From: Marthasterias glacialis
Lineage: Eukaryota > Echinodermata > Asteroidea > Forcipulatida > Asteriidae
Reading direction: 5' to 3'
Length of the DNA stretch: 64,000 nucleotides
NCBI GenBank assembly: GCA_911728455.2
Contig: OU452226.1
Location: 25,940,974 to 26,004,973 of the forward strand
The notes under the pieces were generated by a model that had not been told where the DNA came from, made no database searches, and worked only from the letters and a program-made list of their open reading frames with translations. Shown one piece after another: positions 27,201 to 35,721 of this stretch. Numbering within the stretch: the first letter of the stretch is position 1; each line of letters opens with the position of its first letter. The translations under genes and the position numbers were made by a program.

Positions 27201-30200
27201 TTTGTGTTTACATGTACACTGATGTGTTTCAAGCACTGTATACTCAGTAACTTCCAGAGTCCAGTGAAAAGATTTCAACAGGAGTATTACTCAGGTGGGA
27301 TTCAAACCCATGACCTTTGCCATTCTGGAGCAGATGTCTTACCACTAGACCACCGAGATTGCCCGGTAGGCTCGAGGCAGTTCAAACCCTACATTTTAGC
27401 GGCGGGTACCACAACTATTTTAATAGGTGTTAAATTTGCATCTGGAATAATGAATATTATTTTGGTTTTAAAAATCATTAGTTGGTCAATCACAAAGTTC
27501 TAAAAACAGACTTTAGAATACATCTCTGCGTTGATTTGTTTGTTTCTTTTGAAGCTATCAGGCCCACAAAAAGAACAAACACGGTCTAAATTTCATAGCA
27601 CTGCTTAATACGGAATTCTGTGCTTACAGCCCAAAGAATCACATGCTTTTTTCCGGGAGCTGTAAATGCAGAATTCTGCAGTAAGTCCTGTTTCTGATAA
27701 TAAAAATACAGATTTTAATACTTGTAAAAATAATATGGAGAAATAAATAACTTGAGACTTGACTTCAGCTTAGAGTCACAAATCGGGATGTTACTGGAGA
27801 CATGACTCTTCAGTATTAACTATTACAAACTCACAGAAGAATCCTGAATATCATGTTACTTTTCTTAAAACAGTTTTACCTCTTTGACACTGAAAGGTAC
27901 TCCTCTCATCTTAAGAACAAACTGCCCTCTCTCAAACTTGTCTTCTTTCCTTATCGCTTTCATCACTTTGGTCTGTTCAGAAGAAAAATACATTTCATAA
28001 AATTTCAAGTCAAGTGCCTCAAAATGAAGATGGGAATCATACAGAGTGATTTCAAATGGTAAAGGGATATAAATGATTGTTAAAACGTTTTTGTAGCATC
28101 AAGTCAAAGGTTGGCTACCACAATAAAATGGATGATTTTTAATTCCAGGTAACATCTACAAGTAACCTTTGAAATTATATATGTGACAATGAGAATCATT
28201 CTCACTATTGTTGGGAACGGTCCCAACTTGTGTTGTCTTACAGTTGGGCAGCCCCACTACAGCCGAGATCCAGAGATCCTTCATTGTGCAGGGGACCAGC
28301 GGCTGTTGACAACACTAGATAGCTGACAGGTGGTGAGGGTAAATTAAGCTGCGTGTACGTAATGGAGTAACAATTGATTCTTCTCATGTCTTACCATGAT
28401 AATTACAGTGTATCACATACAAGCCATGCTGTAAGTCGAGAGAAAGTTACTTCTTAGAGGCGTACTGATTGCGATTATCTCTACCCCTATCACAGTCACT
28501 ATCTCTATCAGGTAATCCTAGCTATAGCTAAGCTGTTGCGACCAATCCCAACTATAGTTGGAATGATTCTTATGTTGGGATGGTATATTAACTTTAGACC
28601 AGTCAAGTTAGTGTTTACCTTTTGGGTAGTTGTTTCTTCTTCTTGCTTTCTTGTTCTTGTTTCATCATCATCTTCATCTGATGAACTATTACTTGGGGCT
28701 TTCCCACTATCAGCGTCACTATCAGCGTCACTATCAGCGTCAGAATCAGCGTCACTATCAGTGTCACTGTCTGTATCACTGTCTGTATCACTGTCTGTAT
28801 CACTATCTCTGTTACTAGCCACTGCTTTCTTTACCATCTTACTCCGTAAATACTGTGGGTAGGAAAAGAGTTTTTTATGTTAATAAACATTTTTAATGAA
28901 TCCTCTATTTCAAGGAATACCAATCAAAGCATTTGGACCCATATGTCTTGTGTTTATTAGAATGAGAAAAGGGAACTATCTCGGTGGCAAACTGACCTAC
29001 AAACCAAAATGACCTGTGGTATTAATGCAAACAGTGGTAATGGCTTCATGTTTCAGCTCTTGGATTCAAACGTCTCGTCATTACCACTTTTTGCATTGTT
29101 AGAATGACAAGGATCTTCATGAACATGATTGGGTTATTTCAGCAATGTTGTCAGCATGAGCTGTGATTTTTCCTTTTACTTTATTGATGAAGACTTAAAG
29201 TGATTACTTACTCAAGCATGATTGAAAGGTTGAGGATGACACAAAGCCAAATCAAGACCACATCCACTTTAATCTAAGGAGGAGTATATTCATCCTGAAA
29301 CCATCTTAAGTTTGTAGGATTTTGAAATTTGCATGGTGACGATACAATCTAGTAAGGTCAGCATTAACACCACATACATGAAGTATCTCTGTATGACATG
29401 TTTGAGTTGAGCTGAAAAGAACCGGTGGTGTAACAACTCAACAATTCGATCAGCATGCTATACTCACATCCATGTCTGAGATGCCAGATTTATTTGCATC
29501 TTTATTGGTTACATCTTCCTTCATCTCATCATCTTCATCTTCATCTGATGTCATCTCTTCATCTTTATCGGATGAAGACTCCTCATCAGAGTCTGCAATA
29601 ATCATGGCATGGTAAGAAATTCAAACTTACACGAGTCAATACTTTGCTGAATTCAAAACAATAGAGCGATCCATTAAGCCCCGCCCACTGTGCATGCCCA
29701 CCATATGCACCAACGTGTTTGTCTGACTTTTGTCAAACTTTGTAATGCGCAATCATGTCTTTGATTGGTCAATACAGCAAGGGCAGGGCTTAATGGATCG
29801 GTCTATTCAACAACAGTCACGTAAAAAAGGTCTAAAGGTGGTATTAAGATCAATGAATCTTGCCCAACAAATATTTACTTCAATCGGATCGTTGATTAAA
29901 GTATGATATTGATAAGTGTGTTTGGTCACAAAAACTTGATCTATTGGATAAAGTATGATTATGATTTAATCTAATAAAAGTAAAACCAAACAAATGTTAT
30001 AATTAAAAATAAGCACAATTTTAAGAGAAGAATTTAGAATACATACATGAGGCTTTTCAAACTATGCTGACTACATACTAGCCACAAAAAATGCAATCAC
30101 CTTCCATAGACCCATCCAAACCCTTTTTCACCCGTCCACCTTTGACCTTTGACCTAGGACCCCCAGTGAGAGGGTCAGCTATCTTTGCATCATTGCTCCA

Positions 30201-33200
30201 GAGTGGTTTCTTGCTGCGGTTTTGATGAACTTCTTGGAATTCCTGGAAACCAGGGTCATCTTCTAGCTGTGATTAAAGACATTCTTCAGGTCAGTGTTTG
30301 ATTAACAAGAAAAACTTTGAAATTAACGTTTGATCTTAACGTTTTCAGTGACCAGCTGACTAGCCAGCGGGACCAATTCACTTTTCCTTTCACTTGTCCG
30401 TCAAGCTTTTAGCATTATTTCATTTTGAATGTAGCTCCTTTTTAAAAAATGAACTAGCCAGCCAGACATTTTGACAACAAATGAATCAACTCAAAAAATT
30501 TTCAGTAAAAGCATATTCACATGTTGAAAATATTTTTGGGTGGTTTCAGGAACTTATTACAAAAAAGTTACAACCATTGGGAAAAACTACTATTTTGACG
30601 GATGCAAAGTGGTGCTCTTTATTGTGTTTCTTATTATATGTAACTATAAATTTATTTTCTGCAAATCTGGTTTTACATCACTTGCCCAGAATATCCAGAA
30701 TAATTCATCATTCAGCTGTATACAAATATATAACAATATGAAACCATTACCTTTAGAAAAACTCCTCTACATGTGTATGTCACAGATGAAATTTTTAAGT
30801 TTTTGTTCTTAAAAACTACTTTAAATGTTTCATTCAGAAAAGAAAAAAGTTATGAACTTTACAACGGTATTTTAGCCAATGGCCATCAGTCTCTTACCTT
30901 TTTCAACGGGTCAACTTCGTCCTTTTTCTGCTTCTGTTTTTGAAAATCTTTGCCCTGCAAAAAGAAGAAAAAGGAACATGTAACATTACTCTACATTAAA
31001 CCAGACTCCAAACAAATCTTTTAGATTTGAAGGTAAGACAGTGCTTTACAGGTGAAAAAGAATCTCATCAGAGAAAAAGTAGTGGTTCTGAGAGAAAAAA
31101 ATGTAGAAAAGTTCACGGTTTCAAAAAATGTGCTCTAGTTAGTCTTCAAGAGAAATGTGAAAAAGGTAAAATAAAGTCATTACAAAGAAGATCAAATAAG
31201 AATATGGAGGCCAATGTGAAATAAGGTTTTTAAGACAAACACAACTAAAGAGGGACTTAAATAACCCTTGAGGTGGAGGATAAGTTCAAGGAGGTGAAAA
31301 GCAGGCAAAGATGTTACAACTGTAACCCAAAATTACCACAAGTCTCACCTCAACATTCTCCTCATTGATCGTTTCCTTCTCTTTCTTCTTAGCTTGCTTC
31401 TTCTGAAAGGCAGAACTTAGTTCTGAGTATTTACTCCATGGTCTGGCTAGATTGTCATCGCCAAGGTTCTTGGCAAGCTCCACCTTAATATCAAGATGAA
31501 AGAAGAACGAATACTAAATGGAGACAGTTTGAAATAGGGGTTACAAAATGTCAGACTACATCCATAGGTTTGTTAAACTGGTAAATCAAGAACTTCTCTA
31601 TGATCTTCCATTGGTTTTGTACACAAAAGCGAACTGAGCGCACCTTGGGTCTGTCAAACCCTCCAGTTGCCTATTATTAACCAGTTGAAAACAGCTGTTT
31701 CCCTGCTGGAAATGGAAGCTGGCTTTATGTAATATCGGACCATTGGCGAAAAGGTCTCCCGGTCATTCAACTACGGAGCATGCACAGACCACACACATGC
31801 CGTCTAACTCTTCGTTTCACCCACACAAGGACAAAAAAAGGTTTTATAAATACTGGCATTTTGTGGCTATTCAGAGGCGATTTTTGTGTAATCCCTGATT
31901 ACAGACATTTGTCCTTTGGTTCTAGGAGGATTACAAGGCACCGAGAAGCTTCCACCATTGTTCATTCATTGTATTTCTGCTCAATGAAGGTAAGTCAGAG
32001 TGAGCCGTCAATGGACCCATAGTTCCGTGTTTAGTTCCACTCCTACGCAATAGGTAACGGCCGATGTTTTGCAATTCACTCTGTGTGAACTTGACATTTT
32101 CTCGGTCGAGAAACAAAACAGAGGATCCAACAAAGAGAATCTTTCTTCTCTTGGTATTGTCAAGTCAGGGTTTCTTTGTGCCAGCGGTACCCTCAAAGAA
32201 AAAAGATTCCAGTAATTCCGACAAAAGAATCCCGCCAGGGGGACGGGACGAAAAAACGAATCCTAGCGGCAACTGGTTATAAAGTCCTTGGTGTCAATAG
32301 GTAGACACACCCACACACACATATTTCTGTTACATAATCTCTGTGTACATACCTTTGTTATTATGAAGATAACAACGAGAACTTCTTAAGAGTGTTCCCA
32401 ATTTCATACAAAGTTATTTTTAGAGTTGATTTTTGCTCTGATGATCTGAACAGAGATAAGCAATGCATGTTTTTAAATACCTGTATTTTGGATGAATCAA
32501 TGAATGTCTTATTCAAATGCTCGATGGCTTTCCTTGCACTTTCCTTTGCTCTGAATCCAACAAAAGCAAACTTGCGAAAGACTCCGGCGGCCGTAAACTT
32601 CAACTGTAGATCTGTGATTTCTCCATGAGCAGCAAAAATATTTCGAACTTTTTCCTCTTTTATCTGCAAAATTTATTTAAAAAAAAATAATAATATGGAT
32701 GAAGGTGGATTGTAATCATGAACATACAGTGTCTACAAGAATGGACAAAGACTCTGAAAGTCTCAAAAACATTCTGACCCATTAAACTAAGAGAGTTTGC
32801 TTTTTTTCACAGTTCCCAAAAATGTTTGAATTCTTTGCCTTGGAGGATCCCTTAACTTTAAATGTTGCATTGAATTGAACTTGGGGCTGATCAATAAGTA
32901 TGAGTATCTGAATAAAAGTCTAGAATATTTTAAGAAGTGTACTATAATAAAGGTGAGAAACAACACCCTTTTTCAATTACAACCAATCCATAATTAATGC
33001 CAACGGCTAAAGCCATGGAAATGAAACTTTCAGATTTGCGTCCACCACCTGCATGCTCTAAAATGTACTGCCAAAAAAGTTTCATTATTTACAAAACAGT
33101 TCGTTATTTACACAAAGAAAGCTTTGCTGTGATGCAGAGCCTTTTTTCAAGTTCCAAGTCATTAGACATTGGTAAAAGGGTATTTTTACATAGTTTATGT

Positions 33201-34392
33201 AGGCCTACCCCATGTAGTTGTCGTTGGCAGATGGAATGGATCTTGACACAAAGCTGACGTCCGATCTTGCATGCATCCACTTAGACTTGTACTAGTGTAG
33301 ACAAGTCGTCAATTGTTTTCCACTGATGCTCGCGTGTTGCACCGCGCCATCTAGTCATAGCGTAAACGGCTTATATGACTATCGGTAGACTTGTCTACAA
33401 GTCTAGCATTAGCATCCACTCGTGATTGGTCTGAGCTCTGGGGAACTCAATGATATCTTCTGTTTCAACTGCGGCTGCAAGAAGGGTGTAGAAGAAGAGC
33501 GCCAGCCGCGGCGCCTGCAATTTCAATAAGGAATAAAAGCTGCACGCAATTTTGCAAATATCCGAACGCAAATCTGAAACTTTCGTTGCCATGGCTTAGA
33601 GTAAAGTAATGGGGTAGTCCCAGTCTCATAAGAAAATTGTTAGTTTACTGGACTGGATGGGTGGGATTCATTTATTGTCAGGTCACGTTGTGATAAAAAG
33701 AAGGGAAAAGATGCTGAATCTGACCGCCACTTTTTCACTTATTAATATAATTCTGACCAATAATATTATTAGAGCCTATTATTATTTCCCTAAAAATAGT
33801 TTTTTTTAAGTAACAAGTGAAAAGGTTGTGGTCTGGTTCATCATCTTTTCCATTACAACGATTATTTAGAAGCTTTTGAATAATGCACAAAACAAATTGT
33901 TGTTTTCAAATCTAACTAAGTTAAACTAGGTTTTGATTACTCCAACCACTGTCCTACTCTCTAGACTCTAGTCCTAGACTCCTAGTCCTAGTCCTAGTCC
34001 TACACTACAGTACTAGGCCTAGTACCTAGTCTTAGAACTTTAAAGTTTAACAACGACTACGACTCGAGTCCTATTATACACCATGAATAGTACTACTAGG
34101 TCTCAATGCAGTAAAATCCTGTATGAAAAAGGAATGGTGCCCACGCTGCGCATGCCATATACGTTTTTCTTTGGCGACTTACTGCCCGTATGCGTAGAAT
34201 TAGAAATTTATCACGTAATAAGTGCAGCATGAAAAGCTAACACTGCCATGCACTGATCCAACATGCAAACGAAAACTGCATGGTTTTCCCATCATAAAGT
34301 CATGTTAGTTGATAAAAAAAAACTGTTTAAAATGTTACAAAAAAAGTTTGGCTCACCTCTGAAGGAAGGTTTTTCACGATAAGCCGACTCAT
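15191..34392 (-). CDS. RBM19: RBM19, six-RRM ribosome biogenesis protein; complete, 26 coding exons
   Basis: Joining 26 exons, all with GT donors and AG acceptors and consistent phases, gives 983 residues plus a TGA stop; human RBM19 is about 960. The order is RRM1 (about residues 2-75), a lysine-rich and acidic linker with a Ser-Asp repeat, RRM2 (about 329-404), RRM3 (about 438-513), a conserved linker with SHNWNSLF and AIAQKY, RRM4 (about 621-694), an acidic linker, RRM5 (about 760-840) and RRM6 (about 865-942), then a short basic tail. RNP1 motifs seen include KFAFVGFR, KGFAFITF and RGFGFVDF. The family (yeast Mrd1) is nucleolar, binds pre-rRNA and is needed for small-subunit rRNA processing. 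The start MSRLIVKNLP matches the known N-terminus and has A at -3. The C-terminal tail after RRM6 is shorter than in vertebrates. Exon assignment is by eye without transcripts, but every phase closes. Confidence 0.96.
15376..15499 (-). CDS. RBM19: RBM19 exon 25
   Basis: Codes residues 920-960 plus one base: RAFDALCHSSHLYGRRLV then LEWAETEETVEDLRKKTA, the end of RRM6 (human LCHSTHLYGRRLVLEWAD). Acceptor CCAACAG, donor GTAAGA. Confidence 0.96.
15891..15996 (-). CDS. RBM19: RBM19 exon 24
   Basis: Codes residues 884-919 of RRM6: VRLPKKMTGTGSHRGFGF then VDFLSKQDAK, almost identical to vertebrates. Acceptor CTTTGCAG, donor GTACAG. Confidence 0.96.
16380..16510. repeat. Dispersed GCGCTATGAAAT repeat
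   Basis: Holds two half-copies, gttagcagcgctatgaaatg and ctaagcagctctatgaaatt. Resembles the blocks at 21225-21475 and 27588-27690, which share the catAGCactGC and cacatgcttt words. Lies in RBM19 intron 23. Confidence 0.55.
17310..17426 (-). CDS. RBM19: RBM19 exon 23
   Basis: Codes residues 845-883 plus two bases: a lysine-rich linker, then SSKILIRNIPFEATKRE, the start of RRM6 (human TSKILVRNIPFQAHSRE). Acceptor TTCTTAAG, donor GTAAGT. Confidence 0.95.
17734..17872 (-). CDS. RBM19: RBM19 exon 22
   Basis: Codes residues 799-844 plus two bases: SMGYGFVEYKKKKSAQKALK (RNP1 of RRM5) and LELKLSHRA. Acceptor TTCTCCAG, donor GTAAGT. Confidence 0.95.
18183..18249 (-). CDS. RBM19: RBM19 exon 21
   Basis: Codes residues 777-798 plus one base: LFSQCGHLKNVTISRKKD in RRM5. 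Acceptor GATTGCAG, donor GTAAAT. Confidence 0.94.
18972..19066 (-). CDS. RBM19: RBM19 exon 20
   Basis: Codes residues 745-776: acidic DEEETEPE, then TIFVKNLNFDTTEDSLKK, the start of RRM5 (human TLFIKNLNFDTTEEKLKE). Acceptor CTCTTTAG, donor GTAGAG. Confidence 0.95.
19519..19705 (-). CDS. RBM19: RBM19 exon 19
   Basis: Codes residues 683-744 plus one base. FHHVPLYLEWAP is identical to the vertebrate end of RRM4; a His/Asp/Ser repeat (DKHGDKHSDEHSDE) and an acidic linker follow. Two donors 3 nt apart (exon end 19519 or 19522) both keep phase 1; GTAAGA at 19518 is the stronger consensus. Confidence 0.94.
19815..19908. repeat. Foldback element with perfect 25-bp stem and 4-nt loop (intron 18)
   Basis: 19829-19853 is the exact reverse complement of 19858-19882. 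An outer 9-bp pair (19815-19823 and 19900-19908, tgttaatgg and ccattaaca) flanks it. The right side carries GGTCAAAACGT. It would form a long hairpin in RBM19 pre-mRNA. Confidence 0.9.
20195..20395 (-). CDS. RBM19: RBM19 exon 18
   Basis: Codes residues 616-682, most of RRM4: TVMLVKNLPA, YGSLGRVLLPPAG, EFIEPTEARSAF. Acceptor TTCTTTAG, donor GTTTGT. This RRM has the glycine-poor RNP1 seen in the family. Confidence 0.95.
20510..20920 (-). mobile_element. tRNA-Leu-like SINE, family 2, copy 2
   Basis: On the minus strand: ctgagcggttaagaacacc, ACTCAAGCT, B-box gggttcgagtcac, then tgtgtccttaagcaag, shared with the copy at 7083. It ends in a TTAATAATAATT tail. Lies in RBM19 intron 17. Confidence 0.88.
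21225..21475. repeat. Dispersed repeat with an expanded 19-bp tandem array
   Basis: A block similar to 27588-27690 (agaatcacatgcttt shared) contains eight 19-bp units gtaagcgcaacattctgtg from 21294 to 21445 plus a partial unit. The array makes spurious repetitive ORFs on the minus strand. Lies in RBM19 intron 17. Confidence 0.92.
21708..21818 (-). CDS. RBM19: RBM19 exon 17
   Basis: Codes residues 579-615: VRMALGETQIVAETR and DNGVALNSFSQ (human VRVALGETQLVQEVR, DNGVSLDSFSQ). Acceptor TTTCTTAG, donor GTATTG, phase 0. Confidence 0.95.
21840..21940. repeat. Two-copy direct duplication of about 52 bp
   Basis: tacttgctaatgagtacatc and tacttgcttatgagtacatc begin two adjoining, nearly identical copies in RBM19 intron 16, starting about 20 bp from the exon 17 acceptor. 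Confidence 0.85.
22059..22180 (-). mobile_element. SINE family 5, 5'-truncated copy
   Basis: Reverse complement matches the 3' half of the element at 24212-24600 (gactaatcatccttact, gggtgcctttg). Confidence 0.8.
22297..22393 (-). CDS. RBM19: RBM19 exon 16
   Basis: Codes residues 546-578: SSHNWNSLFIGTDAVAEA and IAQKYQTTKSQV, the highly conserved RBM19/Mrd1 inter-RRM segment. Acceptor TATTCAAG, donor GTAAGT. Confidence 0.95.
22516..22682. repeat. 34-bp tandem repeat, five units
   Basis: Units start ggttctgagaaggtttcatt; the outer units are more diverged. Lies in RBM19 intron 15. Confidence 0.9.
23004..23090. repeat. 27-bp tandem repeat, three units
   Basis: Units ccttaaccactctcaagaaa, ccttatgaactctcaggaac and ccttaggaactctcaagcct begin at 23004, 23031 and 23058, next to the exon 15 donor. 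Confidence 0.85.
23111..23232 (-). CDS. RBM19: RBM19 exon 15
   Basis: Codes residues 506-545 plus two bases. GRLLHILPG ends RRM3 (human GRMLHVLPS), then a charged lysine-rich linker. Acceptor TTTCTAG, donor GTATTG. Confidence 0.93.
23780..23910 (-). CDS. RBM19: RBM19 exon 14
   Basis: Codes residues 462-505 of RRM3, with PIDSFTKKIKGFAFITF and PEHAVKAF, near-identical to vertebrate RBM19 in this segment. Acceptor ATTGTAG, donor GTATAC. Confidence 0.96.
24212..24600 (+). mobile_element. SINE family 5, full copy
   Basis: Head catgggcggcgtgtacgtaa with a B-box-like ggttccattc, a C/T-rich body and a long ATT-repeat tail (24537-24590). Opposite in orientation to RBM19. Its tail ends about 20 bp from the exon 13 donor. 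Confidence 0.8.
24616..24691 (-). CDS. RBM19: RBM19 exon 13
   Basis: Codes residues 437-461 plus one base: GRLFVRNLPY and ELEQLFSQYG, the start of RRM3. Acceptor ATCTCCAG, donor GTACAT. A SINE tail ends only about 20 bp into the downstream intron. Confidence 0.94.
25017..25055 (-). CDS. RBM19: RBM19 exon 12 (39-nt microexon)
   Basis: Thirteen residues, AAELEKTDEPIGE, matching the acidic segment before RRM3 in vertebrates. Acceptor TTATCAG, donor GTGAGT, phase 0 on both sides, so skipping it would keep the frame. Confidence 0.85.
25328..25790. mobile_element. Inverted-repeat element with 63-bp arms and hammerhead-like motif
   Basis: 25328-25390 is the reverse complement of 25728-25790 with about two mismatches. 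The interior has a 16-bp C-run near 25400 and, on the plus strand, CTGATGA (25678-25684) and GAAAC (25704-25708), the two invariant boxes of a hammerhead core, around a partly paired helix. Hammerhead motifs in terminal repeats are known for Penelope-like retroelements; membership here is inferred. Lies in RBM19 intron 11. Confidence 0.7.
25931..26019 (-). CDS. RBM19: RBM19 exon 11
   Basis: Codes residues 394-423. GKRYIELFRDNW ends RRM2 (human GGRYIEVFREKN), and the linker ends APWAKQ. Acceptor TTCATAG, donor GTTAGT. Confidence 0.92.
26362..26433 (-). CDS. RBM19: RBM19 exon 10
   Basis: Codes residues 370-393 plus one base: GMAFVELFSEMDLNKAL (RNP1 strand of RRM2) and NRNYMG. Acceptor ATTCCAG, donor GTAAGA. 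Confidence 0.92.
26752..26830 (-). CDS. RBM19: RBM19 exon 9
   Basis: Codes residues 344-369 plus one base: NDIKTFFSPVPIKAIRIP, the first helix and second strand of RRM2. Acceptor GTTTCAG, donor GTGGGT. Confidence 0.92.
27235..27366 (-). mobile_element. tRNA-derived SINE, family 4
   Basis: On the minus strand the head gcaatctcggtggtctagtg is followed by gtaagacatctg and the B-box gggtttgaatccc. The body ends in an unremarkable tail. No 3' acceptor stem, so not a tRNA gene. Lies in RBM19 intron 8. Confidence 0.75.
27588..27690. repeat. Dispersed repeat related to 21225-21475
   Basis: Shares aatttcatagcactgcttaa, gaattctgtgcttac and aagaatcacatgctttt with the block at 21225. Confidence 0.6.
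27880..27972 (-). CDS. RBM19: RBM19 exon 8
   Basis: Codes residues 313-343, with VLKMRGVPFSVKE forming the first strand of RRM2 (human TVKLRGAPFNVTEK). Acceptor TGAACAG, donor GTAAAA, phase 0. Confidence 0.93.
28619..28852 (-). CDS. RBM19: RBM19 exon 7 with Ser-Asp repeat
   Basis: Codes residues 235-312. YLRSKMVKKA is followed by about eight SDTD/SDAD units encoded by an in-frame 6- and 12-bp repeat (28694-28810), then an acidic stretch. Acceptor CCCACAG, donor GTAAAC. The repeat probably varies in length between individuals (inference). Confidence 0.92.
29468..29592 (-). CDS. RBM19: RBM19 exon 6
   Basis: Codes residues 193-234, an acidic Ser/Asp/Glu linker ending ISDMD, which continues into YLRSKMV of exon 7 exactly as DMDYLKSKMV does in human. 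Acceptor ATTGCAG, donor GTGAGT. Confidence 0.93.
29660..29807. mobile_element. 148-bp MITE-like element, 27-bp inverted ends
   Basis: Ends aatagagcgatccattaagc and its counterpart at 29781-29807 pair over 27 bp with two mismatches. The outermost AATAGACCGAT word matches the ends of the 760-bp element at 38540. Lies in RBM19 intron 5. Confidence 0.85.
30101..30266 (-). CDS. RBM19: RBM19 exon 5
   Basis: Codes residues 138-192 plus one base. Contains GFQEFQEVHQNR and LWSND, matching the conserved linker helix after RRM1 in vertebrate RBM19 (EFQEFLSVHQRR, TWAND). Ends in a basic stretch. Donor GTGATT is weak. Confidence 0.93.
30898..30954 (-). CDS. RBM19: RBM19 exon 4
   Basis: Nineteen residues (119-137), very basic (GKDFQKQKQKKDEVD). 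Acceptor CTTTTTGCAG, donor GTAAGA, phase 0. Too short to be found by ORF length; supported by both splice sites and phase. Confidence 0.85.
31349..31483 (-). CDS. RBM19: RBM19 exon 3
   Basis: Codes residues 74-118: VELAKNLGD completes RRM1, then PWSKYSE (compare PRAWSKHA in human) and a lysine-rich stretch. Acceptor TATTAAG, donor GTGAGA, phase 0. Confidence 0.92.
32481..32663 (-). CDS. RBM19: RBM19 exon 2
   Basis: Codes residues 13-73, most of RRM1, with the RNP1 motif KFAFVGFR and the FIDSSKIQ strand. Acceptor TTTTGCAG, donor GTATTT, phase 0 at both ends. Confidence 0.95.
32664..34356 (-). other. RBM19 intron 1, with an inverted repeat and an unexplained ORF
   Basis: 33006-33040 and 33567-33599 are inverted copies of a ccatgg...ctttcagatttgcgt segment (about 30 of 33 match). 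The minus-strand copy starts a 65-codon ORF (33592-33395) with an excellent Kozak context (GCCATGG) and a hydrophobic stretch LALFFYTLLAAAV. Palindrome-like tagacttgtctacaagtcta motifs occur at 33387. A CTAGTC hexamer-like repeat is at 33950-34030. Confidence 0.45.
34357..34392 (-). CDS. RBM19: RBM19 exon 1
   Basis: Codes residues 1-12, starting MSRLIVKNLP, which includes the RNP2 strand of RRM1. Ends at GAG followed by the donor GTGAGC, phase 0. The ATG has A at -3. Confidence 0.93.
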
Positions 34393-34560
34393 TTTTGTCA
34401 CGTAACTGACAATTGCTGACGACAAAATATTCACCTTGCTTGCCCCCTCGGGTCGCACATGTTTTCTTTCGCAACCACTATTTATTTTTTGCGAAGTAAA
34501 TGGCGCCCTCTTTTGACAGTAGATATAAAACTCAATGAAATAGGTAGGGAATAATAATTA
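34393..34560 (-). promoter_or_regulatory. Putative RBM19 5'UTR and promoter region
   Basis: Sequence just upstream of the RBM19 ATG. On the minus strand it shows an AAATAAATAG stretch around 34480-34490, an ATGGCGCC-type motif near 34500 resembling a YY1 core, and a CACGTAA motif near 34400. No transcription start can be fixed from sequence alone. Confidence 0.35.
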
Positions 34561-35564
34561 TTGTTTTTTCCGCCTATGTTGTCACTCTTATTATATGAAT
34601 GACAAACTTGGAACTTGTTTACTGTTATAGTTGTGTTAATTAGTCAACAATCTAAAACTGAAGTTTCTGTTTGAAAAACTACCCATTAATCTATTTATAA
34701 ATAGTCATCCTATAAAATAATAATAAGGGCCTGATTAAAAAAGTAATAAATAAAAAAAATTAAAAAACGAATTTGTTTTTTTCGTAAATAGGCACTTGAA
34801 AATATTTGTTTTGTTTTTAATAACAAAAAGACTATGAAAACCCTAGAACAATACAAATTAAAAAACACGAACTGTTTTTTTTTTTCTCTTTTTTTCTTTA
34901 ATTGAAATAAGCAAACATTTTCAAGTTGGGAAAAACAAGTCTAAGGTACAAGCTATTGTCTGTAAAAGACGAACGTCCAGTAACTTCTTACTGGATGTTC
35001 TCTTTTACGTCATTAGTGTTTATAAAGTGCAGTTAAATTGAAAAAATAAAGCGCTGTACACGAAATAAACAAACAAACTAAAATATGCTGAAGGCCTACT
35101 AACGATCTTTAAAAAACAGTACTTTTTAATTAATTTAAAAAAAGGAGGAAACATTAAAAGTTTCATTTACAGCATTGACGTTAGACCCATTTTCATACTA
35201 ACTTTCTTATTAATTCAATTAAGTCAAAGGTTTCCATTCTGTAATTGGTAAATAGCTAATTTATCAAGCTCTTCAAGTCATTTACATCGATTTTGTGGGG
35301 CTGCATCTATTGGAAACCAGCCGACAAATCAATGTTACTTGAGTCATACGTCGCTTGGATCGATTTTAAACCGCTTTGGAATCTTAATTAGGTATTTAGA
35401 ATTCTCCATTAGAATCTAAAGAGGTATCATGTTAGTATCACAAAACAAAAGAGTGATGTCTTGCTGCATGATTTTATCATAATAGGGTGCTTTCACTTCT
35501 CCAGGCTACAGCTGCCTAGCTTGACCAACAGACAGCACAAAATGATAAGAAGAAGTGCTATAAA

Positions 35565-35705
35565 ACTTGCGGGTACAACCATGTTATAAATCTCTTTTTG
35601 GAGGAGTGGTTGTTCTGAAGGTGAAAAAACCGTTGTGGAGACCATCGGCTCTCTTCAGAGCCACTGTTCCTCATAAAAGAGATTTTCATGGTTGTACCCG
35701 CAAGT
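35565..35705. mobile_element. 141-bp foldback element
   Basis: Ends acttgcgggtacaaccatg and catggttgtacccgcaagt are exact inverted copies; pairing continues imperfectly inward, ending in gtggttgttctgaag and ctcttcagagccact. Inner words resemble the arms of the 25328 element (GTGGCTCTGA). The hAT-like element at 35722 lies just beside it. Confidence 0.85.
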
Positions 35706-35721
35706 TTACTAGTTTACTAGT

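Noticed and set aside
28536..28862. Plus-strand serine-rich ORFs over the Ser-Asp repeat
   Set aside because: Shadow frames of RBM19 exon 7 caused by its simple repeat.
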